A stretch of 64,000 nt of DNA, from contig MU831572.1 of the NCBI GenBank assembly GCA_029204225.1, forward strand, positions 1-64,000, written 5' to 3'. The notes below the pieces were generated by a model. That model had not been told where the DNA came from. It saw nothing but the letters and a program-made list of their open reading frames with translations, and searched no databases. Shown piece by piece: positions 35,216-46,267 of the stretch (positions within the stretch are counted from its first letter, which is position 1; every line of letters starts with the position of its first letter). This stretch comes from Diphasiastrum complanatum. Its lineage: Eukaryota > Streptophyta > Lycopodiopsida > Lycopodiales > Lycopodiaceae. The position numbers were made by a program, and so were the translations under genes.

Positions 35216-36544
35216 TCCACCCCACCTTTATGGAATCTGATGTCTCATCAGATGTCAGATTAAAGTAAAGGTGTCTCCCAATTAAAATAATTATACATTT
35301 AAGCTACTTGGCACAGTACTCAGTTTACTGGCCACTTTTTATTAACATTGAATCTGGCACACCACAAGTCGGAGGCTCAACTCTTTGTACTGAAAGATTA
35401 CATAACTTGAAAATATATCTTTGTCTGGGAAAAGCGTAGATTTGATATCGCTTTCGTAAAAACCCGAGAACCTTATTAACTGGTGACAGAGGCCTTTCTT
35501 TGAAATGTTCGCCCCTTCGCTTTTGACTTTCGACTTTGGAACTCCTTTGAGCTCCTGATTTGTCCTTGATGCACTTTGTGTTGAGCTCCCTGAGCACCAG
35601 ATTTGTTCAGTTCCGCACAAGTATCAAGGCTCCCTAAGCCGAAGGATTTATCGTTTGATTGCCCACTTTATGGTCCACTCCGTGCCTTGTTGCTTCTGCA
35701 CCTTGATTTCTCTCCTTGTCCCAGCCTGATCTTGATAATTTTCGGCTCTTTAAGGTAGGCAAAGATTGAGTACTCCGCAATGCACCTTGCACTTAGGTTG
35801 AAGTAGGTCTTTGAATCAACCCAAATGTAACCATTGACCTCGTGGAAAGCCAAAGGGTCGCACCAGTTTGATCCGCATCCGAACTATCTCTTCGCGTTTG
35901 TTTGAAGCACCATGTCCGTCCCGCAAAACTTGACTTTCAAAATTCCATCATTGGTCAGTTGCCTCATAGTCAAAACAAGAAGTGTACATCGAGCTTGGCT
36001 TCAAGTAGCTCTCTTTGAATCAGACACATGCACCCAGAGTTTGCACTAGTCCGATCTCAACGCGAACTGTCCCTTAGCGTCCGTTCGAAATACCAAGTCT
36101 CTCATGCAAGACTCAACTTTTACAGTTCCTTCATTGATCAGCTGCCTTACACGTAACACAAGCCAGCGTACTCATATGTTTCCTCATCATTGCTGGTCCA
36201 GAGAAAGCCTATAACAAACTTTTCTTTCCACAACAAAAACTTGTCAACTTATTAGGTCCAAAGTTCGCCAGTCTCCTCGTGTGAGTATGGCTAGGTCACC
36301 TTGAATTTGCCCACATTTTGATCAACTTTCATTCAAAATTTGCCCCAAGAGAGAGGTGTGTGTGACAGTTCCCCTCCACTTATAAAATCAATTGATCGAA
36401 GTTAGAGTAGACTTCTTCGGACAAAAAGCCTTTCCAACACTTTGCTTCCCATCTGCTAGGATTATGGCTCGATCCAACTTGTTGCCAATCTCTGAAGAGG
36501 ATCCTAGTCTTTCCCCTTTGAGGAAAAACCCAATTGATACTAGA

Positions 36545-37045
36545 TATCACCCATGCTCAGTGAGTTTCAGTTCTGAAGGTGGCCGTCCCAAAATGAAGAC
36601 CAACTGCTCCATAGAAGATCTCCCCTGAAATTGCCCTTTCCAACTTTTGATTTCTTGCTTGCGTTTGGTGGGCATTGTCGCAAATGAAACTAACCCAAGA
36701 AACAGGCTAGCCATCCATCCTTTGCAAACATTGAGTCGTTTCGTTGCCGTTCACGTGCGAGTACTTGAACTGCAAATCCGCCCCACAGATTCTGGATATC
36801 ACCCATGCTCAGTGAGTTTCAGATCCGAAGGTGGCCGTCCCAAAATGAAGACCAACTGCTCCACAGAAGATCTCCCCTGAAATTGCCCTTTCCAACTTTT
36901 GACTTCCTGCTTGCGTCTGGTGGGCGTTGTCGCAAATGAAACTAACCCAAGAAACAGGCTAGTCACCCATCCTTTGCAAACATTGAGTCATTTCGTTGTC
37001 GTTTACGTGTGAGTACTTGAACTGCAAATCCGCCCCACAGATTAT
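36545..37045. repeat. ~250-bp tandem duplication inside the LARD interior
   Basis: ATCACCCATGCTCAGTGAGT begins both units (36545 and 36797) and both run to CAAATCCGCCCCACAGATT. The units are nearly identical. The 1.57-kb internal segment between LTRs A and B has at most one partial copy. Confidence 0.9.
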
Positions 37046-37779
37046 GTAGTCCTCTTTGTTTGATGGTATCAGCCTTCAAAAGAAAAGGTTCCTTCTCGAG
37101 CCATCAGCTCCTTGTATCATAAGCAATCATGCAAACCAGACAAAGCACGAGTACTAAGACTCACCACGAATACATACAAGTAAGACACTCAGACAGGTTT
37201 ACTAACAAGTAACAAAGACAAGGTCCCTCTTTGAGATGGTCCTGCCAACGGATCTTTGCCTGGCCGCGCCCATACAAATCGATCACGGAATCAGCCCACA
37301 TAGGACACCCTTCCAACTATCCGTGCTTTCACCATTAAGCAGCACATTGCCTCAATCACGCCCCACCACTTTTTGGTCGATAGCCCTTATAGCTAAACGA
37401 TCGGCATCTATCCCGCACCGGCAGCTAACCACCCGTGCTTTACACCCGAATTCGAGCAACATCTTTGTATCAATGGTTAACCCGTACAGTTCGAATATGT
37501 CGCCCCGCACCCCACAAGGTACAGATCGTGCTTTCACCTCCCTAGGCAGCACTTTGGCTCATCCGTCCTACGTGCAGACAACGCCAGGCCCAAACCGCGA
37601 GAACTGATCGTGCTTACACCTCAAGGGCAGCACCTTGACTCATCAAGTCCCCCGTTCTGCCGACCACCCCGACCGTGGACGCACCCGTGCTTACACTATG
37701 GGTAGCACCTTGCACAACAGTTGTCTTGATGAACCAACCATGGCCATTTTCGTGAGATCCGCATAGATGACCGGCTAGT

Positions 37780-37792
37780 CGGCTCTGATACC
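37780..37792 (-). promoter_or_regulatory. tRNA-Met primer-binding site of the LARD element
   Basis: Minus strand TGGTATCAGAGCC, complementary to the 3' end of plant initiator tRNA-Met as in most plant Copia elements. The same site recurs next to LTR D at 39181-39193. Confidence 0.85.
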
Positions 37793-37795
37793 ACA

Positions 37796-39011
37796 TGTAG
37801 CGCAAGCATCCCAAAGGGAGCTGGGAACCACGACTTAGCTTCCCAGCCTTCAACTCTTGCCATCCAAACCCACTTGACATACAAGGAGCCAACTCGCCAA
37901 CAACGATCAGACTTAACCAGCTTGAAGTTCCTGAAAACCAACATTGAGATCCAACCTTACGCCATGCCAGATCCGGGGTCCCGATGTGGGTGACTTCCCT
38001 CCAAGCAAGTCGCCCGACATACATCAAATTTAATCAACTCGAAGCTTCGTTACAAACGAGTAACATCCATTCCAAGCAAGTGGTCTGACTTACATCAGAC
38101 TTAACCAACTAAAAGCTTCGTCACGAGTGCTGGAAGCCAACCTGACGCCACGCCAGACTGGACAGCCATAAACAGGTAACTTCCACCCAAGCAAGCCATC
38201 CAACTCAGCCGACAGATTAGAGTCCGTTCCCCAAGAGCTTAACCCATTCACGTTCATGCAAGGAACACTCAGAACCACAAGCCATGACAAGTATGGAAAC
38301 GACCAGTTCCTAGACCAAATGGTCTCGACAGCATAGCGCTGGCGCCACAGACCGAATGGTCCCGACAGCATACCGCTGGCGTCCCGGGATACGACCCTCA
38401 GCTATGTGCCAACTTAAAAATTTGGAAGTGGCTTAGAACTGGCGCTTTTACCGAACACTGAAACCCAGAAGGTAATCAGAGTCAGTTTGAGAAAAATCCC
38501 ACTTTATTGATAAATCTGAGAAGGTTACATTTCAAGTGTGTGACCGACCCTAGTCTCCGGGACGCTAGCATGCCAAGGCGAGAGCCATGACAACATTCCA
38601 GCAAGGGAGGCTGAGACTTGGTTGGAGCTCGCCCTGAGTCGCAACCCGCACTCCCCTATAGTATTGGTGTGATTCGGCACCCTCCTCATACCAAGCACTT
38701 TACCCAAGCTGGTAAAGCACGTTTTTCTCTCTCTAGGATTTTCTCTTTCTAGAAAGTCATTTTCTCTCTCTAGATTTTATTGATGCCCAGGCTTTCTTTA
38801 ATCATGCCTAGATCGTGTGAGGTGATTGCACATCGATCTGAGCTCTCTGGACTCCGCTAGAACCGATCAAAGATTTTCAGCCATAGGAACTTGGCGCAGG
38901 CTGGATTCTGGTCACAGTGGCGCCGGGAGCAACAGGGGCATTGCTGGCGCCGGGGACATAGCTGACACCGATGGCGCTGGAAGTAAAGCTTGTAAAGGTA
39001 GCTTTACAACA
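37796..39011 (-). mobile_element. LARD-type LTR copy C
   Basis: About 1.22 kb with the same termini as the other copies (TGTTGTAAAGC at 39011, CTTGCGCTACA at 37796). Its upstream neighbour on the minus strand is not a polypurine tract but a leader fragment (39012-39196), showing that the element between C and D has lost nearly all its interior. Confidence 0.85.
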
Positions 39012-39196
39012 TTACACCTCAAGGGCAGCACCTTGACTCATCAAGTCCCCCGTTCTGCCGACCACCCTGACCGTGGACCCACCTGTGCTTACACTGTGGC
39101 CAGCACCTTGCACAACAGTTGTCCTGATGAACCCCAAATCATGGCCATTTCTATGAGATCCGCATAGCTGACCGGCCAGTCGGCTCTGATACCACA
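39012..39196 (-). mobile_element. 185-bp interior remnant between LTRs C and D
   Basis: Matches the primer-site end of the long interior (37613-37795), including TGGTATCAGAGCC and the CAGCACCTTG repeats. It joins LTR C directly at ACAACA/TTACACC. The rest of the interior and the polypurine tract are gone. Confidence 0.85.
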
Positions 39197-40312
39197 TGTA
39201 GCGCAGGCATCCCAAAGGGAGCCGGGAACCACGACTTAGCTTCCCAGCCTTCAACTCTTGCCATCCAAACCCACTTGACATACAAGCAGCCAACTCGCCA
39301 ACAAAGATCAGACTTAACCAACTTGAAGTTCCGAAACCAACATTGAGATCCAACCTGGCGCCATGCCAGATCGGGGGTCCCGATGTGGGTGACTTCCCTC
39401 CGCGCCAGCCGCCCGACATACACCAAACTGAACCAACTCGAAGCTTCGTTACAAACGAGTAACATCCATTCCAAGCAAGCGGTCTGACTTACATCAGACT
39501 TAACCAGCTGAAAGCTTTGTCACGAGCGCTGGAAGCCAAGCTAGCGCCACGCCAGACTGGACAGCCATAAACAGGTAATTTTCACCCAAGCAAGCCATCC
39601 AACTCAGTTGACAAGTTAGAGCCCGTTGCCCAAAAGCTTAACCCATTCACGTTCATGCAAGGAACACTCAAAACCACAAGCCGCGACAGATATGGAGACA
39701 ACCAATTCCTGGACCAAATAGTCCCGACAGCATACCGCTGGCGCCACGGACCGAATGGTCCCGACGGCATACCGTTGGCGTCGCGGGATATGACCCTCAG
39801 CTATGTGCCAAATTAAAAAGTTTGAAGCGGCCTTCCAACTGGCGCTTTTACTGAACACTGAAACCCAAAAGGCAATCAAAGTTAGTTTGAGAAAAATCCC
39901 ACTTTATTGATAAATCTGAGAAGGTTACATTTTAAGTGTGTGACCGACCCTAGTCTCCGGCGCGTTAGCATGCCAAGGCGAGTGCCAAGACAACATTCCA
40001 GCAAGGGAGGCTGAGACTTGGTTGGAGCTCACCCTGAGTCACAACCCACACTCCCCTATAGTATTGGTGTGATTCGCCACCTCCCCTCATACCAAGTACT
40101 CTACCCAGGCTGGTAAAGCACATTTTCTCTCTCTAGAAAGTCATTTTCTCTCTCTATAATTTATTGATCCCCAGGTTTCTTTTAATCATGCCTAGATCGT
40201 GTGAGGTGATTGCACATCGATCTGGGCTCTCTGGACTTCGCTAGAACCGATCAAAGATTTTCAGCCATAGGAACTTGGCGCCGGCTGGATTCTGGTCATA
40301 GTGGCACCGGGA
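39197..40312 (-). mobile_element. LARD-type LTR copy D, truncated
   Basis: The right-most and, on the minus strand, first LTR. It ends GCGCTACA at 39197 and is cut at about 40312, within the GGCGCC-rich U3, losing the last ~100 bp present in A-C. Unrelated AT-rich sequence follows. Confidence 0.8.
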
Positions 40313-40404
40313 AGTTCGGGTATTATAATTATCACATTCAACTCTATCTATAAAAGTATACATAAAAAGTATTGCGATAAATATAAAAAAAAAATGATAG
40401 ATAA

Positions 40405-41186
40405 TCATAGATCATTCTTATCATTTACATCATTTTCGTCATCACACAAGTCTTGACACTCATCTAAATCTAGGTCTAGGTATAATCGTAAATTTCCAAT
40501 CGTGTCTCTTTGATGATGTGAGCTACCCTCATATTCAATCTCCTCTTCTTCTAATTCATCCAAACGTGGGGGCCTCAAATTACCCCCAATTTGGTCTTGT
40601 GCGATCGTATGAATCTCATCATTTCCATTTGTACCTTCTTCTCCCATCATTTTGACATCATTTGGAGTCTGGATGAGTGGTTCAGGTTCTTCCAAAACGT
40701 CGCCAAAATTGGGTGGTGGTTCGTCGTGTGTATCCAATTCAACAATATCTTTTCCTTCAAACACACGTCATTTTTTTGCATTAAGTTGGATCACATACCA
40801 CCATATTGGGTCTATTCAATCAGATGGAATATAATCTGCCAGAAAATTAAAAAAAATTAAGTTAGTCTTATAAGATTGATACATAAATAATTGGATTGCG
40901 AATATTAATGACATTGAAATTTTAGAGTGTCACTTGTTCGCAATGTCGTGGCAATACTAAAGTGTCATGAGAGTCCATCGATATACATTTTGTTGAGTCG
41001 ATTTGAAAAAACTTTTTATCATTTCTAACCATGGCGTTGCTTTCACGATAGATGACCTTAAACCATTTTACGTCAAAAATAAAGTATTTGCCGTTAGTCT
41101 CGTAATTGACTTCATAAATATGTTGCAATGTGTTGACATGGTCTAGGTCGCCTGAAAGATCCTTTGCACTAGAACGACACTCTTGT
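40405..41186 (-). pseudogene. CACTA transposon-associated DUF4216-like fragment
   Basis: The minus strand reads SSAKDLSGDLDHVNTLQHIY, EVNYETNGKYFIFDVKWFKV, NDKKFFQIDSTKCISM and SHDTLVLPRHCEQV (41185-40925), then after a break RVFEGKDIVELDTHDEPPPN and an acidic tail to 40405. This order of motifs matches the DUF4216-type C-terminal part of proteins encoded with En/Spm (CACTA) TNP2 transposases. The transposase core, DUF4218 and the terminal inverted repeats are absent. The 5' side is cut at about 41186 by an LTR. Confidence 0.75.
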
Positions 41187-41187
41187 T

Positions 41188-41694
41188 GAAAGTTGGCCCT
41201 GCTTACAAGATAACACACAATGGAAAACACACTATGGAGTAACCACCCAACCAAGTAAAAGCAACCAATCAACTCTAGAAGCTTCACCCCAAGCCAAGGA
41301 ACAAGAGGCATGAATGTAGAGTGAAACCCTGGCAATGAATCCATGATCACAATGAGGAGTAGGGCAAGTTTGGACCCAATATATAGAGCCAAAAGCAACC
41401 TGGGCACATAGCCATGCATAGCCCTAAGTTCCCTATACATAGATTCACCTAGAATAGAGTCCTAAGCATGGACCACCTATTCATAAAATTGTTATTGATA
41501 ACTCTATACATGCATACACTATCTCATACCTTGTCTAAACTCCATTTAGTGTGTTCTGGGCCTCACAAGGATATTAGTTACTTTCAGGTCACATCAAGTA
41601 TGATGTGGCATCACTAACAACTTGATTTACTGGAGTACCGTGTATCCAAGACTAGGAGTATACTGAATCCTACTTACTAGCCATGGACATAACA
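41188..41694 (-). mobile_element. Gypsy-type LTR
   Basis: On the minus strand it begins TGTTATGTCCATGGC at 41694, right after the purine tract AAGGAGGGAAGAA (41695-41707), and a TG...CA end fits at 41188 where the DUF4216 fragment stops. A TATA box (CTATATATTGG) is near 41380. Flanking 5-mers do not match, so this is the 3' LTR of an element whose interior lay to the right, not a clean solo LTR. AAGGAGGGAAGAATGTTATG resembles known plant gypsy 3' junctions. Confidence 0.6.
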
Positions 41695-41707
41695 TTCTTC
41701 CCTCCTT

Positions 41708-42940
41708 AAACTGCTTCTATCCTTAGAAGCTCTCTAAACATGAAAGAATTATAGTTCCTTTAACTTTCAATATTAACCGAGAAAATCAATATCCTTAGTC
41801 TAACTTTCAAATCAAACAAGTACTCAAAGATAAATCTATTTCAAATCGTTAATCTCTGCTCTGGAGTACAACTCAGGATTGAAAATACACTAAGCGATAA
41901 ATTTTTCATCTGGGTTACATTTACCACAAGTTAGTAACATCACCTCATATAAAGCACTTACATGAAACACTGGGTGAAACAACCTAACTTAAGATATCAA
42001 AGTTAAAGAAATAATATAATAATTATAATTACAGTCTGAAATTATCCACAACTTTGAAAGATAATTCATAAGCTTTCAAGTACAAATATCCTTACAATCT
42101 AAATTCTAAGATATGATAATTCATTCAATTAGAATCTCTAGCAGAATCATTAAAATATAGAATGATTAAAACTCAACTCCGAGTATCCCAGATACTCTTT
42201 TTGAGTTAAATGCTCTTATTTCTAACACCAAATGCTAGAAAACAACATTCATTCATCTTAGTAGACTTGTCTGCCTCCTACGATAACTGGAGATCCAATT
42301 AGACGAATAATTGTACTCAAGCATCTGCAGACCATGAATTGTAGTAGAATAACATCCACTAGATAATTAAATTTTCCACAAATACTTATCTTGTGAGAAT
42401 ATCTGTGAGATCCTTAGGTTCTCAAATAAAATACTAGAGTCGAGAGATTCAAAATACTGATCTGAATTCTTACTCAAATAATAGATCAAGAATTAATCAT
42501 CACACTTAAGAATCATCACCATTCCTTATAATCCTCTGACAATAATTAAGTATCTATTTATGATCCGTCAATCATAAATATTCATATTTCAATCATAACT
42601 TTCTGGAATCCAAAACCATGCTTAACCATTTATAAGATATTGGAGTATATGTTCCACATAACTCAGGAAAAGAAAGAATCATTCCAAAATCTTTCCCAAT
42701 AGGAAAAGACTGGATTTAGCAATACTTTCAAAACATGATTCTTTAACTGAAGTGCAAGATTCAAGTTCTATAAACAACTGGTAATTAAAGACTGAACGCA
42801 TACCAAAAATGACAATCATCTTCAACTACAAAAACTTTAGATTACAATCCAGAATCACATCTAGATACCCAAAGTCCTCCAAACACGTTGAAATCTGACA
42901 TTTGTGCTCACTCAGGCCCGGACAACAGGTGCCAGATGTC
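41708..42940. other. AT-rich region, no gene recognised
   Basis: Likely the non-coding 3' interior of the gypsy-type element whose LTR is at 41.2-41.7 kb, given the purine tract junction. No frame longer than about 60 codons and no retroelement motif was found. Confidence 0.4.
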
Positions 42941-42961
42941 GTGGACAGGCTTTATGGAGTG

Positions 42962-42996
42962 CCGACGTGGACGGCGGATTTCGACTTCCACGTCGG
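42962..42996. other. Perfect 10-bp inverted repeat (hairpin)
   Basis: CCGACGTGGA and TCCACGTCGG flank a 15-base spacer, just left of the break in Copia G. Either a transposon terminal repeat relic or a hairpin. Confidence 0.6.
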
Positions 42997-43009
42997 ATTA
43001 CACGTATTT

Positions 43010-43435
43010 TTAAAAAAAAAAACTCATCCAACATAGCTTTATACCATCCAACATAGCTTTATACCATTCTTTGGAGTTCAATGCATCTTCAACATTAGAC
43101 GGTTCTTCAAAACTAGATAAAGCATAAGAAGTGGATGAGATACCCTCAACTTGCTGTCCTTTGACTTGATATGTGAGCCTTGATGGCTCCACTTTTGCCC
43201 TTGAAGATCTCCTTGGTGTGATAGGTGGGTTTGGTGCTTGCTCCTCCATGAGCTCCTCCTCAAAACCAAGATCTTGCTCCTCGGCCATCTTCTTCTTGAT
43301 TGTTGAAGCACTTGAGCCTTCTTCAAGCATATGCATATGATGTTCATCAAAGATGACATCCCTTGAAACAACAAATTTGTTCAAGGATCCTCCTTGGTTC
43401 TTGTTTCCAATGGCACATGCACATAACATATACAC
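43010..43435 (-). pseudogene. Copia G, integrase-RT linker and start of RT
   Basis: Continues Copia G in a second frame: NKFVVSRDVIFDEHHMH (43385-43335), an acidic linker with PPITPRRSSRAKVEPSRLTY, and the first RT block EPSNVEDALNSKEWYKAM (43090-43040). RT ends there in a 20-bp tandem duplication (43025-43065) and a poly-A/T tract, and no YVDD or RNase H follows. The segment that normally lies between the VFGC motif and RDVIF is also deleted. Confidence 0.85.
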
Positions 43436-45456
43436 CCAAAAACTTTCAAGTGATTAAGATTGGTTTTTTTTCCATACAACATCTCATAAGGAGTTTTGCC
43501 TTCAATTGCCATGCAAGACACCCTATTCATCAAGTAGTTTGCACATACAAGAGACTCACCCCAAAAGGATTTGGGCAAACAAGCATCTAATCTTAAAGCC
43601 TTAGAACATTCACATAATGTTCTATTCCTTCTTTCAGCAACTCCATTTTGTTGAGGAGTGTAAGGACAAGAAGTCTCTTTCTTGATCCCTTCCTCCTCAC
43701 AAAAGGCCTTGAACTCATTGGAGATGAATTCTCCACCATTGTCACTTCTAAGAATCTTGATGCTATGATTATGATGCTTTTCCACAAACAACTTGAACTT
43801 TACAAAAGTATCAAATACTTGAGACTTGAAGGAAAGTAAGAACACCCAACAATATCTTGAGTAGTCATCAATGAAGGTTAAAAACATGGATGAACCTCCA
43901 TTAGATTTGGTGCTAGCAATGTGCACATCCGAGTGTATGAGTTCAAGAGGATGAGATGACTTTGTGATGGAGTTAGGAAACACCTTCTTATGTGCCTTGG
44001 ATAAGGCACAAGCTTCACAAACCTTGTCTTCCTTCCCAATAGACCTTGGTAGGCCTAAAGCATACTCCTCCTTGATCATAGCCTCCATGGAACCCGAGTT
44101 GACATGTCCAAGTCTTTTGTGCCATAAAGTAAAGGTAGATATCTTGCTCTTCTCGGCCAACATGACAACATTAGTATCCATAAATGCATCCAGCTTATAA
44201 AGTTTGCCAAGTCTAGTGCCCTTAGCCACTATCTTACCCTTCTTGATGAAACATTCATTTGAAGCAAAGTCAACATTGAAACCATTGTCTACCATTTGGC
44301 CAACACTTAGTAGATTCTTTGTTATTGTAGGAATGTACAAAACACCTTCTATGTTGATCTTTTTGGAAGATCCTAAGCAAAGGGGAATGCTACCAACTCC
44401 TTCAATCTTACAAGCTTCATCATTTGCTGTATAGATAGACTTTATAGGTCCATCATAAGATAAGAGAGAAGAGAAAAACTCCCTTTTACTAGTCATGTGT
44501 GAACTAGCACCCGAGTCAATCCACCAAGGATCTTCTCCTTTGAAGCTTGTTGAAGAAAATATGGACATCATGAGAGAGTCCTCATGTGAACTCTCCTCCT
44601 CCTCCTCTTTGCTCATGTTGGCTTGGCTTTGATCTTGCTTCCTCTTGAAGCATTCCGAGACATAATGCCCCATCTTGCTACAATAGTAGCACTTCACCTT
44701 TGATTTGTCCTTCTTGACTTTGGTGGTTGATGGAGATGCCTTTGAGGGTCCTTCTTGATCCTCAAGCTTTGTAGACTCCTTGAATGTTGATCCTTTGCCT
44801 TTGTACTTGCCTTTGCCTTTGGTTAAGAGAGCTTGGTCATCTCCACCTTGGATGGAAAGCCTATCCATCCTCTCTTGCATTTGGCTCCTTCTTGATTCCT
44901 CGGCCATGAGTGTGCCTTGGAGTTCTTCAAGTATGGGTAGCTTACCCATAATTGCATATCCCTGAACCAAATTGTCAAATTCAAAGCTTAGTCCATTCAA
45001 TATGAGTTGAACAAGCTCTTCATCCTTGATAGGGTCACCTATAAAGGCTAGCTCTTTGTTCAATTCCTTTACTCTTAGGACAAAAGTATGTGCACTCTCT
45101 CCTTTCTTTTGATAGCTTCTATAGATTTGATTCTTCAAAGCTAACATTCTAGTTTGGTTCTTGGATTCATAGACCTTTTGCAAAGTCTCCCAAGCATCTT
45201 GAGCTGAAGTGCAATCTCCTACCTCTCTTAAGAGTTCATTTGCAACATTCATTTTTATGCAATGTAGTGCAACATTGCACCTCTTGATGTATTTGGCTTT
45301 TTCTTGAGGATGAATAGGTTCACCCTCCTTACCATGTACAATTTCCATCAGATCTTGCATGATCATGATAGATTCCATTCTAACTTTCCACATGGAATAG
45401 TTAGTTTTGTTGAGCCTTTCATTAGTATCCAAAAGATATGCATTTATAGATGCCAT
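43381..45456 (-). CDS. Copia G gag-protease-integrase polyprotein (691 codons, C-terminally truncated)
   Basis: The best-preserved retrotransposon ORF in the window, starting at the ATG at 45456. In order: UBN2/gag-type capsid region (residues ~1-210, with NYSMWKVRMESIM and LILNGLSFEFDNLV), zinc knuckle YYCSKMGHYVSECFKRKQ (~residue 258), aspartic protease motif WWIDSGASSHM (~320), pre-integrase HHCC region (LWHKRLGHVNSGSM ... CEACALSKAHKKVF, ~455-510), and the integrase core with LIHSDVH, FIDDYSRYCWVFLL, LRSDNGGEFIS and YTPQQNGVAERRNRT, ending with FGCICYVHV (~680). The catalytic Asp, Asp and Glu are all present. It stops in TKEDP, overlapping the next frame, and lacks RT and RNase H. It would not be autonomous. 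Confidence 0.95.
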   Translation of the reverse strand: MASINAYLLDTNERLNKTNYSMWKVRMESIMIMQDLMEIVHGKEGEPIHPQEKAKYIKRCNVALHCIKMNVANELLREVGDCTSAQDAWETLQKVYESKNQTRMLALKNQIYRSYQKKGESAHTFVLRVKELNKELAFIGDPIKDEELVQLILNGLSFEFDNLVQGYAIMGKLPILEELQGTLMAEESRRSQMQERMDRLSIQGGDDQALLTKGKGKYKGKGSTFKESTKLEDQEGPSKASPSTTKVKKDKSKVKCYYCSKMGHYVSECFKRKQDQSQANMSKEEEEESSHEDSLMMSIFSSTSFKGEDPWWIDSGASSHMTSKREFFSSLLSYDGPIKSIYTANDEACKIEGVGSIPLCLGSSKKINIEGVLYIPTITKNLLSVGQMVDNGFNVDFASNECFIKKGKIVAKGTRLGKLYKLDAFMDTNVVMLAEKSKISTFTLWHKRLGHVNSGSMEAMIKEEYALGLPRSIGKEDKVCEACALSKAHKKVFPNSITKSSHPLELIHSDVHIASTKSNGGSSMFLTFIDDYSRYCWVFLLSFKSQVFDTFVKFKLFVEKHHNHSIKILRSDNGGEFISNEFKAFCEEEGIKKETSCPYTPQQNGVAERRNRTLCECSKALRLDACLPKSFWGESLVCANYLMNRVSCMAIEGKTPYEMLYGKKTNLNHLKVFGCICYVHVPLETRTKEDP

Positions 45457-46254
45457 CTAGTCTCCTAATCAAGGACTTGACACAAATGAAGGTTACTTCT
45501 ATTGATTTGATTGAAGGTCTACCTTATCCCACTTCTTAGGGACCTGAAAAGATCAGTAATAGACTTCCTATAAAGATCTAAGAATGATCTCTAACAAAAT
45601 CAAATCATAGAATACTAGAAACAATGCACTTGCTTGATTGAAGTAGACAATACTAGTAGAATTGCCCCTCTTTCTATAAAGAACATTAAAGCTTCCAAAT
45701 GATCTGATCAAGAGTGAATTTCAGCAACCTAATATACTTCCAAAATCACTTGTAACAGATCTAGATGGAACTTAATGAGGATGCAACACAATCTACTATC
45801 CAATCACAAGCAAAAAATGATCAAAATTGATGAAAAATTGATCTAATTTGGTGCATAAGTCAAGCAATGGTTGGACTGAACCTAAATCACTTTAGGAGGT
45901 GTCTACTACACCTTAGAACAGCCTTGAAGAGTCCCCAAAACTCTGATCTTCCCTCTCCTTGAATGCTAGAAAGCCTCCTCTATGAAATCACCTTCAAAAC
46001 TTGCTTAGAAATCAATGCTTGGAGCAAGCAAAACTTGCTATCTTGGTAATGTGAATTGAATTCAACTTTGCCTCTGATTTTAGACACCTAAACACCTGCA
46101 AATGAAGTCACACAACACCAATCTCCAATGTATTTGACTCACTTTGAGTTCTAGAATCAATACTAGATGCTAAGATCCAATCTACACAAGATTTAGATCA
46201 AAAATTGTGATCAAATTGAATGAAAACCAAGGATTTAGCTCATTTCAGCCTTTA
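45457..46254 (-). other. Untranslated leader of Copia G
   Basis: About 800 bp between the primer site and the gag ATG, AT-rich, no open frame of note. Confidence 0.6.
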
Positions 46255-46267
46255 GGCTCTGATACCA
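46255..46267 (-). promoter_or_regulatory. tRNA-Met primer-binding site of Copia G
   Basis: Minus strand TGGTATCAGAGCC directly adjoining the LTR end at 46268. Confidence 0.9.

Larger units (their letters stand above)
35216..37795 (-). mobile_element. Internal segment between LTRs B and C (2.58 kb)
   Basis: The most complete internal region. It has a polypurine tract at the LTR B side and a primer site TGGTATCAGAGCC (minus strand, 37780-37792) two bases from LTR C. No gag, protease, integrase or RT motif could be found in any frame, so the element depends on enzymes supplied by others (LARD-like). It contains a ~250-bp tandem duplication (36545-37045) and a degenerate repeat near the primer site. 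The minus-strand frame 37352-37552 (DIFELYGLTIDTKMLLEFG) is similar in the 33.8-kb copy, the only hint of past coding. Confidence 0.8.

Noticed and set aside
31152-39474. Many 60-137 codon frames across the LARD array
   Set aside because: They recur only because the LTRs recur, they shift frame between copies, and none has a retroelement motif.
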